Source of the DNA: Flavobacteriales bacterium
GTDB taxonomy: Bacteria; Bacteroidota; Bacteroidia; NS11-12g; UBA9320
Direction: 5' to 3'
Length of the DNA stretch: 64,000 nucleotides
Assembly: GCA_020635395.1 (NCBI GenBank)
Contig: JACJZV010000001.1
Coordinates: 62,001 to 126,000, forward strand
A program made the translations under genes and the position numbers. The notes under the pieces were generated by a model, which had not been told where the DNA came from, ran no database searches, and was given only the letters and a program-made list of their open reading frames with translations. This document shows positions 1 to 10,337 of the stretch, one piece after another; the stretch's first letter is position 1, and the number at the start of each line of letters is the position of its first letter.

Positions 1-544
1 TTTTAATAAATCTACCTTGCAGTAGTTTGGATATTTCGTTCGCAAGATTTTGATTTTTAGAAGCTAACGTTAAAAAGCTAAGTTTTTCCAAGGCCACTTC
101 TTCCGCATGGCAGGGCCCAGTGATAACCCCAATATGGTCATCGTTTATACCGCAGTGTTCTCTTAAATAGTCGCCCAAAATCTGACTCGTTTCAGGTATC
201 AATCCTTTTACCGCCGAAATCAAATATTTGTCTGAATAAAGTTGGGGAGAAATGCCCGACAACGTTTGATGCACAAAAGCTGATGGAATAGCCAAGATAA
301 TTATTTCCCCTTCCGAAATACAGTCTTCAAGATTGGTGAAAAATTCAATCGGCTGATTTACAAAGCTAACCGAACTAATATAATCTGGATTGTGATGAAA
401 GGTTCGCATATAGTCCGCTTTCTCTGGAGTGCGAACCCACCAATTAATTTTTTTTGCAGATGTGTTTTCGCACAAAATTTTTGCAATGGCCGTTGCCCAG
501 CTTCCACCTCCCAAAATAGATATAGATTGAACCGAATTTTTCAA
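1..544 (-). CDS. gpsA: NAD(P)H-dependent glycerol-3-phosphate dehydrogenase, 3' part beyond window
   Basis: Cytosolic enzyme that reduces dihydroxyacetone phosphate to sn-glycerol-3-phosphate for phospholipid synthesis. About 181 N-terminal residues are visible and the gene runs off the left edge. Seen: the dinucleotide-binding loop ILGGGSWATAIAK near residue 9, SAVKGL near residue 115 and ITGPCHAEEVALEKL near residue 145, all hallmarks of the GpsA family. The start is a TTG at 544: the frame has a TGA stop 18 bases upstream and no ATG lies between. It follows hemW by 26 bases on the same strand, so the two are probably co-transcribed. Identity is secure; the exact start is inferred. Confidence 0.93.
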   Translation of the reverse strand, partial: MKNSVQSISILGGGSWATAIAKILCENTSAKKINWWVRTPEKADYMRTFHHNPDYISSVSFVNQPIEFFTNLEDCISEGEIIILAIPSAFVHQTLSGISPQLYSDKYLISAVKGLIPETSQILGDYLREHCGINDDHIGVITGPCHAEEVALEKLSFLTLASKNQNLANEISKLLQGRFIK

Positions 545-570
545 GTGTGCAAAGTAAGTTCAATTTTTAA

Positions 571-1698
571 TTAATCATTTTCAAAGAAAAGTTCGGAGGC
601 CACAAAGTCAGCCATTTTTTTGCCTGAATCTGTTAAGTATAACACATTGTTTTTCATTTCCAACAGTCGGTTTTCGTTTAATTTTTGAAATTCAAATTCT
701 CTGTTTTTCAATAAGTTAATGCCAAAATAAGTTTCAAAATCATGAAGATTTAACCCCCATTTTGTTCGTAAGCCAAGCATAATTTGTTCATTCATGGAGT
801 CCACTTTTGTAAGTTGCTCTTCCTCAAAAAATACCTCTTGGTTGTTTACTTTTTTAATGTATAATGGGTTGTTGGCCAAATTCCACCGCCGCTTATTTTT
901 GGTATAAGAATGTGCCGAAGGCCCAAATCCCCAATAAGGCTTTTGTTTCCAATAAGAAGTATTGTGCAAGGCATAATTATCTGATTTACAATAGTTTGAA
1001 ATTTCGTAATGTGTCCAATTTTTTTCTTTTATCTTATTTTGAAGAAAGTCGTATTCGGCATTCGATTTCGAGTCGGGAGCAGCTTTTTCTTTTCCGGTTT
1101 TCACAAAATGGTGCAAAGCCGTGCCTTTTTCGATGGTCAAGCTGTAGGCAGATAAATGATTTATAGGTAGGCTTAATGCCAACTCAACGTTTCGTTGCCA
1201 TACGTTCGATACTGGAATTCCATAAATCAAATCTAAATTGACATCAGAAAAACCGATGGTTGCTGCATTTTCAATCGACTCAAGTGCCTGTTGTGCATTG
1301 TGCGACCGATTCATCCAAACCAAATCTGCTTCGTCAAAACTCTGAACTCCTATACTTAACCGATTGATTTTTAAATTCTTCCATTCAATCAAGTTGTGCA
1401 AACTGCAATCATCTGGGTTGGCTTCCATAGTTATTTCGGCGGTTTTTGAAACATCAAAGTAGTGGAAAATTTTGGTCAATATCTTCTCCAAATTTTGTAA
1501 CCGGATGATGCTGGGTGTGCCTCCGCCAAAATAAATGGATTCTATCTTTTGGTTGTGTAATTCCGATTTTCGAAGGTCTATTTCCGCAACAATTGCGTCA
1601 ATCAATGCATCCTCATTCTTTGTTTGTGTAGAAAAATGAAAATCGCAATAGTGGCAAGCCTTTTTGCAAAATGGAATATGTACATAAATGCCGCTCAC
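571..1698 (-). CDS. hemW: Radical SAM heme chaperone HemW (coproporphyrinogen oxidase-like)
   Basis: Radical SAM protein of the HemW family, believed to bind heme and hand it to target enzymes rather than to oxidise coproporphyrinogen. The 375-residue length is normal. The N-terminus has YVHIPFC followed by the CxxxCxxC iron-sulfur motif (CKKACHYC, residues 11-18), then the SAM-binding segment IYFGGGTPS and the family motif RLSIGVQSFDE. The HemN-specific extra cysteine after the cluster is absent, which fits HemW. Only 4 bases separate it from the upstream lamin-tail gene, so they likely share a transcript. Confidence 0.93.
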   Translation of the reverse strand: MSGIYVHIPFCKKACHYCDFHFSTQTKNEDALIDAIVAEIDLRKSELHNQKIESIYFGGGTPSIIRLQNLEKILTKIFHYFDVSKTAEITMEANPDDCSLHNLIEWKNLKINRLSIGVQSFDEADLVWMNRSHNAQQALESIENAATIGFSDVNLDLIYGIPVSNVWQRNVELALSLPINHLSAYSLTIEKGTALHHFVKTGKEKAAPDSKSNAEYDFLQNKIKEKNWTHYEISNYCKSDNYALHNTSYWKQKPYWGFGPSAHSYTKNKRRWNLANNPLYIKKVNNQEVFFEEEQLTKVDSMNEQIMLGLRTKWGLNLHDFETYFGINLLKNREFEFQKLNENRLLEMKNNVLYLTDSGKKMADFVASELFFEND

Positions 1699-1702
1699 TC
1701 GA

Positions 1703-4294
1703 TTAATAAGCCACTGTAATGGCCTGTTTTTTAATTATTTTTTTACCGCTATCAACCGATAAAGCCTCTAAAACAACCACGTAAATTCCGGGTGGAACTA
1801 CCTCATCATTCACTCCTTTTCCACTCCAAACAAAAATGTTATTGATACCAGAAAGAGCCGTGTTTACCGGAAAGGCAACCATTTTCCCATTCAAATCAAA
1901 AACGCGGATATTGATATTTGCACTTTCCTGAATGTTGAATTTTATGAATAATTCATCATTAAAGCCATCACCATCTGGCGAAAATGGGTCAGGTGAAATT
2001 TCAAATTCGGACAAACCCAACAACGGTAGTGCAGACTGCGAATTTTTATAACCCGGTGTTGCATAATTTTCGACATAAGATGCCGAAGTCCAGTTCAATT
2101 TTTGGTTTGTAGAATCTAAAACCGACCTTCTTTCGAGGCTAACACCTTCATTATTAGATATTAAACTGTTATGCATGTCTTCCGAATATGGCAACCAATC
2201 AATCGAAGTACCGTTTGAAATGGAAATACCAACATTGCCTTCATCATCTGGCATGGTGGGCAATGAGGGGGTTTCAAATAGATTTATCAAACTCGATTTA
2301 GGATAATGTTGATTGATTATCAGTGGGTTACTGGTCAATGCAATGTATTCTTTCGGAAAAATGAGTTTTGGAAGGGTTGATACTTGCTCCAAATTTTCCC
2401 AGTCGCCATCCATGTTTTTCTTTCCTATAAATAAATGGCTCAAATCAAAAACTGAGTCGGCGGCATTGTAAATTTCTACAAAATCAACCCCTCCGGTTTT
2501 GGGGTTAAAAAGTATTTCATTGATTAACAAATTGTTAGGTTTAATTTTTGATGGTAATGCCAACGATATTTTAGCATTTTCAATTTTATTTCCAGAACAA
2601 TCCGAAACGCCATTAACCAATAATTCATACAATTTTCCATAAGAAAAGAACTGGTTAAAAGTCAAAGTTAAATGATAGTTGTCGGTTTTTTCTACCTTAG
2701 AAATGGAATAATTTTCAACTAAAAAATGAGAAGCATTGGGGGCATATAAAATCAATGATTCATCAAAAGTAAGTTTGATTTTATTTGGCAATTCAATGAA
2801 TGAGTTGATAATGGCCGGAGCTTTACTGTCACTTATATTTCCTGAAATAGAGTTTATTTTTCCGGGAGTTCCACCGCTCAAATCCTTGCTCGAATTCCAG
2901 TTTTCCGCACCCAAACATGGCATGGTGGGGTCAATCATTTCAAGGCTCCAACCTCCGGCTTTTTTCCATTCTAATGTATGCCAATCGTTGGAATAATTCA
3001 ATTGAAAAATGATTTCGTTTTTGTTGTTTTTTAGAGTGATGCTATCACCCGAATTGTTGAGAGAAATGAAATTGCTTGAAGTTAGAAGTGGAGCAAATTG
3101 TTTCATTTCTTCATAAGCCGATAGGTCGCAAATAACTAAAAAGGTGTTCGGCATCATTATCAAATCAGGCAATAGAATTTCTTTGCTGGCATCTGCCAAT
3201 ATCCAATCTTTAAGGTTTAATATTTTTGCCGACCTATTGTATAGCTCCAAATATTCAAATTCGGGCAAACCAACCGATGGAGTTGGGTCACTCATTACCT
3301 CCGAAATTACCACATCAAAAAGCTCTGCATCGTCGGGTTTTAAGTAATTGAAATTCAGAGTAGTATCAGATAATTTATTGCCTGCTAAATCAAAAATGTC
3401 AGTTATGTGTAGTTGGTAGTTTTGGGTGGCAAAATGATTTGGAAAATGTAGGGTACAACTGTTTTTAACGAAATTAACGGTAGTGGCAAGTCCAATGCCA
3501 TTGTTTATCTCAAAATTAGTAGCGGTAATTTTAGTATTATCAATGGTTTCGGAGAATAATACAACCAATGAAGAATCGCTTAAAACATTAAGAAACTCCA
3601 CCTTTGGAGGCGTTTTGTCAACACGTGGTTGGCCAAAATAAAAATTATCAAAACTGTGTTTTTTGTGAAAAGAAGTGGTGGATTGGCGAACGATAATACC
3701 ACAATATTTGGAGTCGGAAAAGAAAATACTCGACACCGAAGTCAGAAAGACGAAATTACCCGAAAATCCATTGTCATAGCTAACCAACCAGTTGCCCAGA
3801 GAATCGCGAACAATTTTTATTTGCCCATTAAAATTATTGGAATGTCCGTTCGCCCCGTTCGCCAATAAAATGGGGCTTCCTGCCTCATTTCTAAAGAGTG
3901 AAAAATTGTCGGAAGTGCCTCCAATTCTTAAAAAGTGGCCATTGTATTTTGATAACAAATTGGCAGAATCGCTGCCCAAAACCACGTCAACATAGTTGGC
4001 CGATGAAGTTGCTATTGGAATGTTCACATCCAAAGTCCATTCGTTTTCTTTATTAAAATTGATTTGTGTGGTAATAAAAAAAGCATGGTTTACCGAGTCG
4101 CTGTTCGATTTCAATATTCCGCCGGTGTTCGCAAATTCCGAAATATTACCTATCCAAATAGGGTTTTGGCTCAAATCATTGTCTTCAAAATTATCCTGTA
4201 CCAAATTGTTTTGGGCAATTGCAAGATGTGGAAACAGCAAAAGCCACACAACCCCCAAAAGTAGTTTCATTTTTTTCAAGCCATTTTTATTCAT
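1703..4294 (-). CDS. Lamin-tail domain surface protein with FlgD-like C-terminal domain
   Basis: Large secreted protein (863 residues) of unknown substrate. It starts with a signal peptide ending ...AIAQ. A concanavalin/laminin-like region follows (about 30-220), then an SbsA-type Ig-like domain beginning DKTPPKVEFL, a lamin-tail domain (VISEVMSDPTPS, near 330), a second Ig-like region and a second lamin-tail domain (LLINEILFNPKTGG). It ends with a FlgD-like domain carrying SPDGDGFNDEL near residue 770. Such C-terminal modules are common on Bacteroidota proteins exported by the type IX system, but no sorting signal can be proven here. A start at the second Met (4270) would give a tighter signal peptide. 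It is likely first in a run with hemW and gpsA. Confidence 0.8.
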   Translation of the reverse strand: MNKNGLKKMKLLLGVVWLLLFPHLAIAQNNLVQDNFEDNDLSQNPIWIGNISEFANTGGILKSNSDSVNHAFFITTQINFNKENEWTLDVNIPIATSSANYVDVVLGSDSANLLSKYNGHFLRIGGTSDNFSLFRNEAGSPILLANGANGHSNNFNGQIKIVRDSLGNWLVSYDNGFSGNFVFLTSVSSIFFSDSKYCGIIVRQSTTSFHKKHSFDNFYFGQPRVDKTPPKVEFLNVLSDSSLVVLFSETIDNTKITATNFEINNGIGLATTVNFVKNSCTLHFPNHFATQNYQLHITDIFDLAGNKLSDTTLNFNYLKPDDAELFDVVISEVMSDPTPSVGLPEFEYLELYNRSAKILNLKDWILADASKEILLPDLIMMPNTFLVICDLSAYEEMKQFAPLLTSSNFISLNNSGDSITLKNNKNEIIFQLNYSNDWHTLEWKKAGGWSLEMIDPTMPCLGAENWNSSKDLSGGTPGKINSISGNISDSKAPAIINSFIELPNKIKLTFDESLILYAPNASHFLVENYSISKVEKTDNYHLTLTFNQFFSYGKLYELLVNGVSDCSGNKIENAKISLALPSKIKPNNLLINEILFNPKTGGVDFVEIYNAADSVFDLSHLFIGKKNMDGDWENLEQVSTLPKLIFPKEYIALTSNPLIINQHYPKSSLINLFETPSLPTMPDDEGNVGISISNGTSIDWLPYSEDMHNSLISNNEGVSLERRSVLDSTNQKLNWTSASYVENYATPGYKNSQSALPLLGLSEFEISPDPFSPDGDGFNDELFIKFNIQESANINIRVFDLNGKMVAFPVNTALSGINNIFVWSGKGVNDEVVPPGIYVVVLEALSVDSGKKIIKKQAITVAY

Positions 4295-4366
4295 GATTTC
4301 ACTTTAACCATTGTTCCTTCAAAAAAAGGTATATTTTGGCTTAATTTTGCCCACTTTTATAAAAAA

Positions 4367-7210
4367 ATGGCATCAAAAGAAGAAATATTCGAGCAGGGCA
4401 GTATTGATATTATTGGTGCTAGAGAACACAACCTAAAAAACATAAATCTTTCGATTCCTCGAGGTAAATTGGTGGTTTTCACTGGTTTAAGTGGTAGTGG
4501 TAAATCATCTTTGGCGTTCGACACCATTTTTGCTGAAGGCCAACGTAGGTATATGGATACCTTTTCGGCCTATGCCCGTCAGTTTATTGGCGATATGAAA
4601 CGACCGGAGGTTGACAAAATTGAAGGTCTAAGTCCGGTTATTTCTATTGAGCAAAAAACCGTGAGCAAAAACCCCCGTTCTACTGTGGGAACCATTACCG
4701 AAATATATGACTTCCTTCGATTGCTTTACGCCCGTGCTGCCGATGCACACAGCTATATTTCGGGCAAAGCCATGTCCCGATTTTCGGAAGATCAGATAAT
4801 AGATTTGATTTTAACTGATTTTGAAGGTAAAAAAGTGGCGGTTTTAGCACCATTGGTAAAAGGTAGAAAGGGTCATTATCGCGAACTTTTTGAGCAATAC
4901 ACCAAAAAAGGCTATGGAAAAATGCGGATTGACGGGGAGATTGTAAAAATTGAACCGGGCATGCAACTGGATAGATACAAAGTGCATGATATTGAGCTGG
5001 TTATAGACCGTATTGAAGTTTCTGCCGACAACCGTTTTAGGGTGACCGAATCGGTTAAAGCTGGTTTAAAGGCAGGCAACGGAGTTATTTTGCTCCATGA
5101 TTTCGACCAAAATACCACCCAACATTTCAGTAAAAATTTGATGGATGCCGAGAGTGGTTTGGCGTATGACGACCCTCAGCCCAATACATTTTCATTCAAT
5201 TCGCCGTATGGAGCCTGCCCCAAATGCGGTGGTTTAGGCACTTTGGCGGATATTGAACAAGATGTTATTATTCCCGACAAAAAATTGAGCATCAATAAAG
5301 GAGCTATTGCACCTTTGGGAGAATATAGAGCCAATTGGACCTTTACGGTTTTGAGAGCCATGGCAAAGAAAATGAAATTTAGTTTGGCCGACCCCATCGA
5401 AAAACTAAAACCGGAAGTATTGCAAACCATTTTGCACGGCAGCGAAGAAAAATTTGAAGTAGTTTATACCTATTCGGGTGGTGGCACACAAACTTACGAA
5501 ACCAATTTTAAGGGAGTTGTCCCGATGGTTTTAAACAGTTATTTGCAAAAATCTCAGGATGGCTTAAACCAGTGGGCAGAAGAATTTATGACCATTAAAG
5601 ATTGCTCTGAGTGCGATGGTTTTCGGCTTAAAAAGGAATCGCTGCACTATTTTATTGCCGAAAAACACATAGGCCAATTGGGAGAAATGAATCTGACGGA
5701 GCTTGAAGATTGGTTCTCAAATATTGAGACTCAACTATCTGAAAGACAGCTCATTATTGCCACCGAACTATTAAAAGAAATACGCGGAAGAGTCGGTTTT
5801 TTAACCAATGTGGGTTTGGGCTATCTTAGTTTGAACAATCCTGCCCGAACACTTTCGGGTGGCGAGGCACAACGCATTCGGTTGGCTACTCAAATTGGTT
5901 CGCAGCTGGAAGAAGTGCTTTATATTTTGGATGAACCCAGCATTGGCCTGCATCAGCGGGATAATCAACGGTTGATAGAATCATTAAAAAAATTGCGTGA
6001 TGTTGGCAATTCGGTGTTGGTGGTAGAACACGACAAAGACATGATTTTGGAGAGTGATTATGTCGTTGATATTGGCCCAAAGGCAGGCAAATTTGGGGGC
6101 AAGATAACAGCCGCAGGCCAGTGGGAAGAAATAAAATCTGCAAATACGCTTACTGCCGAATACTTGAATGGGACAAGAAAAATTGAAGTCCCGAAAAAAA
6201 GAAGAAAAGGAAACGGTAAAAAAATAAGCTTAAAAGGCTGTGTTGGCAATAACCTAAAAAATGTGGATGTTGATTTTCCGTTGGGCAAATTTATTTGCAT
6301 TACCGGAGTTTCGGGTAGCGGAAAAAGCTCGTTGATTAACGAAACACTGCACCCAATTTTGGCCGAAGAGATTTATGGCTCGAAGAAAAAACCGCTGAAA
6401 TATTCAAAAATTTCGGGGTTGCAACACATCGATAAAGTGATAAAAATAGACCAATCGCCCATTGGGCGTTCGCCACGAAGCAATCCATCTACCTATGTAG
6501 GCTTTTTTACCGACATCAGAACCCTCTTTGCGGAGTTGCCCGAAGCCAAGATTAGAGGCTATAAACCCGGACGTTTCTCGTTTAATGTAAAGGGTGGACG
6601 ATGCGAAACTTGTCAGGGTGGCGGCAGAAGAGTGATAGAGATGAACTTTTTGCCGGATGTGGAAGTAGAATGTGAAACTTGTTTAGGAAAACGGTACAAC
6701 CGAGAAACACTTGAGGTGCGATATAGAGGCAAATCCATCAGCGATGTGTTGGATATGAGTGTGGATGAAGCGGTAGTTTTCTTCGAAAATATTCCGGCTA
6801 TCTATCGAAAAATCAAAGCATTGCACGACGTGGGTTTGGGGTATATCACGTTGGGGCAAAGCAGCACAACCATTTCGGGAGGTGAGGCACAGCGAGTGAA
6901 ACTTTCAGCCGAATTGAGTAAAATTAGCACCGGCAACACATTTTATATTTTAGATGAGCCAACCACCGGATTGCATTTTGAGGATATTCGGGTTTTGCTG
7001 GAAGTACTTCAAAATTTGACCGATTTGGGCAATACCGTTTTGGTGGTTGAGCACAATTTGGACGTGGTAAAAGTGGCCGATTACATCATTGATTTGGGCC
7101 CCGAAGGTGGCAAAGGAGGTGGTGAAATCATTGCCATTGGCACGCCGGAAGAAATCGTTAAAAAAGGACTTGGACACACCGCTAAATTTTTGGAGTTGGA
7201 ATTGGTCTAA
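4367..7210 (+). CDS. uvrA: Excinuclease ABC subunit A
   Basis: Damage-sensing ATPase of nucleotide excision repair; it loads UvrB onto lesions. The 947-residue length is normal. There are two ABC ATPase modules. The first Walker A is GLSGSGKSS (40-48) and its signature LSGGEAQR is near 495. The second Walker A is GVSGSGKSS near 645 and its signature ISGGEAQR is near 838. Zinc-binding CxxC pairs are seen (ACPKCGGLG near 285 with its partner near 420; CETCQGGG and CETCLGKR near 746-775). ATG 4367 is chosen because a TAnnTTTG-like box (TAATTTTG, 4342-4349) lies just upstream and the family N-terminus follows closely. Divergent from the lamin-tail gene. Confidence 0.97.
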   Translation: MASKEEIFEQGSIDIIGAREHNLKNINLSIPRGKLVVFTGLSGSGKSSLAFDTIFAEGQRRYMDTFSAYARQFIGDMKRPEVDKIEGLSPVISIEQKTVSKNPRSTVGTITEIYDFLRLLYARAADAHSYISGKAMSRFSEDQIIDLILTDFEGKKVAVLAPLVKGRKGHYRELFEQYTKKGYGKMRIDGEIVKIEPGMQLDRYKVHDIELVIDRIEVSADNRFRVTESVKAGLKAGNGVILLHDFDQNTTQHFSKNLMDAESGLAYDDPQPNTFSFNSPYGACPKCGGLGTLADIEQDVIIPDKKLSINKGAIAPLGEYRANWTFTVLRAMAKKMKFSLADPIEKLKPEVLQTILHGSEEKFEVVYTYSGGGTQTYETNFKGVVPMVLNSYLQKSQDGLNQWAEEFMTIKDCSECDGFRLKKESLHYFIAEKHIGQLGEMNLTELEDWFSNIETQLSERQLIIATELLKEIRGRVGFLTNVGLGYLSLNNPARTLSGGEAQRIRLATQIGSQLEEVLYILDEPSIGLHQRDNQRLIESLKKLRDVGNSVLVVEHDKDMILESDYVVDIGPKAGKFGGKITAAGQWEEIKSANTLTAEYLNGTRKIEVPKKRRKGNGKKISLKGCVGNNLKNVDVDFPLGKFICITGVSGSGKSSLINETLHPILAEEIYGSKKKPLKYSKISGLQHIDKVIKIDQSPIGRSPRSNPSTYVGFFTDIRTLFAELPEAKIRGYKPGRFSFNVKGGRCETCQGGGRRVIEMNFLPDVEVECETCLGKRYNRETLEVRYRGKSISDVLDMSVDEAVVFFENIPAIYRKIKALHDVGLGYITLGQSSTTISGGEAQRVKLSAELSKISTGNTFYILDEPTTGLHFEDIRVLLEVLQNLTDLGNTVLVVEHNLDVVKVADYIIDLGPEGGKGGGEIIAIGTPEEIVKKGLGHTAKFLELELV

Positions 7211-7235
7211 AAAATTATTGTGTACTTTTGGGTTG

Positions 7236-10214
7236 ATGTTTCATCAACGAATTTTGAGTATTTGTGTGCTTTTGCTCATGGCTGTTTTGGCCAATGCCCA
7301 GCAAAATCATTTTCGCCATTTTAGTTTAGAAGAAGGATTGCCGCAATCGCAAGTGTTTGATGTGTTGCACGATAGCCGTGGCTTTATTTGGGCAGGAACA
7401 CGTGGGGGAGGCTTGGCCAGATTTGACGGAAAAAATTTTAAAACCTACCAGACAAAGCAAGGATTGATAAACAACTTTGTCAATTGCATTTATGAAGATG
7501 CAAAACATGATATATGGGTTGGAACCCAAAGCGGAATTAGTGTTTTCAATGGTCTGAATTTTAAGAATTACCAAATTTCTAAATCAAACGAGATACGCAT
7601 ATATTGTTTTTTAGAGCTTGACAAGAAAATGCTGGTGGGTAGCTCAAACGGTTTGTATGTATTTGAAAATGAAAAATTTACACGAATTAACTTGTCATCA
7701 AAACAGGACAATGAATATATAACCTCTTTAAAAATTGGCGATGGTAGTGTGTATGTTGGCACCAATCGGGGTTTGTATATTTTAAATAAAAGGATACTCA
7801 AAACCGAACGGATTCTTACCGTTGCGGATGGTTTGCCCGATGATTATGTGCAGTCGTTGTGCCTTGACTCGAGCGGTATTTGGATTGGAACCTATGGCCG
7901 AGGCATTCGATATTTTGATGGTCAACACATTGTTGACCCACAAATACCACTTCCCTGGGATGTAATTTCGTATGATTTAATGTTGGTAGGAAGGGAGCTA
8001 TGGGTGGCCACCCAAATAAACGGCATTTTTGTATATCACACAACCACCAAACAATTAACACAATATGGGAGCAAACAAGGGCTTAGCAACAACCATGTGC
8101 GTTGTTTAGAAAAAGATGTTTGGGGCAATGTGTGGCTTGGCACTTCGGGTGGGGGGCTAAACCAATTTACAGGAAAGCAATTTACCCACTTTACCGTAAA
8201 GGATGGGCTGGCCGACAATTATGTATATGCCGTTTTGGAAGATTTTAAAGGCAGTTTGTGGATAGGAACCGGCAAAAAAGGAGTTACACAAATGGATTCG
8301 GCAAACTATGTGGTATGGGGACTTGATTCGGGTTTTGCCAATGTAAAAATAAAAAGCCTAGCACAAAGCAGCGACAGTTTATTTTGGTTTGGCAGCGAGG
8401 GGCAGGGGTTGGCTTATTTTGATGGTGACACTTTTAAATGGTTAAAAGTAGATAATGGGTTGTGCGGAAATTACATAAAAGATATTGTAACCCTACCCGA
8501 TGGTAGAGTGTTTGTGGCCACGCTTGATGGCGGCATTAGCGAAATATCAAGAATCAACGGAAAGTTTGAAATAAAGAATTACCAGTATTTGACCCATTTG
8601 CCAACCAACCGAATTTTTTCGTTGCACGCCGATGCAAATGGGGTGGTCTGGTTTGGAACAGAAAACAAAGGTTTGGGCAAAATAGAAGCCGGAAAAGCCA
8701 CCATGGTAATAAATGAAGCGAGCATTAAATATCAAAGCATCAGAGCCATTAGGTCGTTGCACCGACAACTATGGATAGCCACTACTGATGGGCTTTATCG
8801 ATACGAATCGGTAACAAAAAAAATACAGAAAGTGGCCGACGAACATTTAAAATCGACCAATCTGTATTTATTAGAATTCGACAAAAAAAACAATCTATAT
8901 GTGGGTCATGAGCGGGGTTTAGAAAAGTTGCGGCTGAATGAAACCGGTGATGTAATAGACGGAGAATTTTTTGGTGCAGCCGAAGGATTTTCGGGAATAG
9001 AAACCTGCCAAAACGCAGCAATTTGTGATGCACAAGGAAATATGTGGTTTGGCACCATCAACGGTTTGACAAAATATAACACCATAGAAATAGAAACCAA
9101 TGCCATACGCCCCAAAGTGTGGTTGGATAATGTGGATCTTTTTTATGAAACTTTGGTGTCCGGAAAATTTGGCTTTAACCCTGTTTCGTGGAATAATCTG
9201 ACTTCAACCCCGGTTTTTCCGTATAACCAGAATCATTTAAGTTTTTCGTTTACCGGAATAGATTTAACCAATCCCACAAAGCTCAAATATCAGTGGAAAC
9301 TAGAAGGATTTGACGAAGATTGGGTAAAGTCAGGCATAAAAAGTGATGCAATTTACAGTAATATTCCCCCCGGAAAATATGTGCTAAAATACCGAACCAT
9401 ATCCATGCAAGGAATTGAAAGCCAAGAGTATAGTTGGCCTTTTGAGGTAAAAGCACCTTTTTGGCAAACATGGTGGTTTCGGCTACTTATATGGGTAATT
9501 CCCATTTTGCTAATTGCCGTTGCAATATGGAATTATATAAAAAACATTAAACGAAAAGCAGCTGAAGAACGTGAAAAAATATTGGTAGAAAAAGAATTGA
9601 TAGAGTTAGAACAAAAGGCTCTGCGACTTCAAATGAATCCTCATTTTTTGTTCAATGCACTCAATTCTATCCAATCTTTGGTGGCTCTAAACCAGCATGA
9701 AGAAGCTAGAACGTATTTGCAAAAATTTGCCAAATTGATGCGGTTGACCTTGCAAAATTCGCGGGTTGATTCCATACCCCTAAGTGACGAAATTTTAACC
9801 CTAAAAAACTATATGGAGCTGGAGCAATTGACCAAAAAGCCAGCATTTTCATTTTCTATAAATGTGGAGAATGGCCTGAATCCCGACCAGGTTTATTTGC
9901 CTCCCATGATGTTGCAGCCTTTTGTTGAAAATGCCATTAAACACGGCATTGCCGATTTGGGCAATCAGGGTTTGGTAAAATTGCATTTTTCAATGCAGGG
10001 TTCAAAATTGATTTGTAAAATATCCGACAACGGAATTGGCAGAAAGGCTGCTGAAGAAAAGGCCAAACAAAAAACCAAAAGTCATGAGTCGGCTGCACTT
10101 CAGGTAATATCAGACAGAATAAACATCCTAAACAAAGAACACCCTGGCAACAAACTCGAAATCAGTGATTTGGAGATGGGTACAGAGGTTTGCCTCGAAA
10201 TAGCAACCGGATAG
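7236..10214 (+). CDS. Beta-propeller sensor histidine kinase (LytS/YpdA type)
   Basis: Membrane sensor kinase of 992 residues. The start is ATG 7236, which gives a signal peptide ending LANAQQ; an upstream in-frame extension lies inside uvrA and is not credible. The periplasmic part holds two seven-bladed 'two-component regulator' propellers built from repeats of the type W.GT.GGGL..F, then a Y_Y_Y Ig-like domain (near 650-735). A single membrane helix (about 745-766), a short coiled segment and a His_kinase domain follow, with the phospho-accepting NPHFLFNALN motif near 800 and an ATP-binding region with FVENAIKHG and DNGIG. No LytTR-type response regulator is adjacent, so its partner must be elsewhere. 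The signal sensed is unknown. Confidence 0.9.
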   Translation: MFHQRILSICVLLLMAVLANAQQNHFRHFSLEEGLPQSQVFDVLHDSRGFIWAGTRGGGLARFDGKNFKTYQTKQGLINNFVNCIYEDAKHDIWVGTQSGISVFNGLNFKNYQISKSNEIRIYCFLELDKKMLVGSSNGLYVFENEKFTRINLSSKQDNEYITSLKIGDGSVYVGTNRGLYILNKRILKTERILTVADGLPDDYVQSLCLDSSGIWIGTYGRGIRYFDGQHIVDPQIPLPWDVISYDLMLVGRELWVATQINGIFVYHTTTKQLTQYGSKQGLSNNHVRCLEKDVWGNVWLGTSGGGLNQFTGKQFTHFTVKDGLADNYVYAVLEDFKGSLWIGTGKKGVTQMDSANYVVWGLDSGFANVKIKSLAQSSDSLFWFGSEGQGLAYFDGDTFKWLKVDNGLCGNYIKDIVTLPDGRVFVATLDGGISEISRINGKFEIKNYQYLTHLPTNRIFSLHADANGVVWFGTENKGLGKIEAGKATMVINEASIKYQSIRAIRSLHRQLWIATTDGLYRYESVTKKIQKVADEHLKSTNLYLLEFDKKNNLYVGHERGLEKLRLNETGDVIDGEFFGAAEGFSGIETCQNAAICDAQGNMWFGTINGLTKYNTIEIETNAIRPKVWLDNVDLFYETLVSGKFGFNPVSWNNLTSTPVFPYNQNHLSFSFTGIDLTNPTKLKYQWKLEGFDEDWVKSGIKSDAIYSNIPPGKYVLKYRTISMQGIESQEYSWPFEVKAPFWQTWWFRLLIWVIPILLIAVAIWNYIKNIKRKAAEEREKILVEKELIELEQKALRLQMNPHFLFNALNSIQSLVALNQHEEARTYLQKFAKLMRLTLQNSRVDSIPLSDEILTLKNYMELEQLTKKPAFSFSINVENGLNPDQVYLPPMMLQPFVENAIKHGIADLGNQGLVKLHFSMQGSKLICKISDNGIGRKAAEEKAKQKTKSHESAALQVISDRINILNKEHPGNKLEISDLEMGTEVCLEIATG

Positions 10215-10283
10215 ATATGGGGTAGTTCAAAATTATTCAAATCAAAATGTGAACACAATTTTTTAGCATAATATACAGCAATA

Positions 10284-10317
10284 AAAAACCCCGAATGTTT
10301 CAAACATTGGGGTTTTT
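10284..10317. terminator. Bidirectional intrinsic terminator
   Basis: Convergent genes end on either side (10214 plus, 10338 minus). The sequence forms a long stem: AAAAACCCC pairs with GGGGTTTTT, continued by AATGTTT with AAACATT after one unpaired G, around a single-base C loop. The A run and T run make it usable from both directions. Confidence 0.88.
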
Positions 10318-10337
10318 CTATTGATACAGATTTTATG

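Noticed and set aside
7089..7235. 49-residue N-terminal extension of the propeller kinase
   Set aside because: It lies inside uvrA in another frame and would hide the obvious signal peptide starting at ATG 7236.
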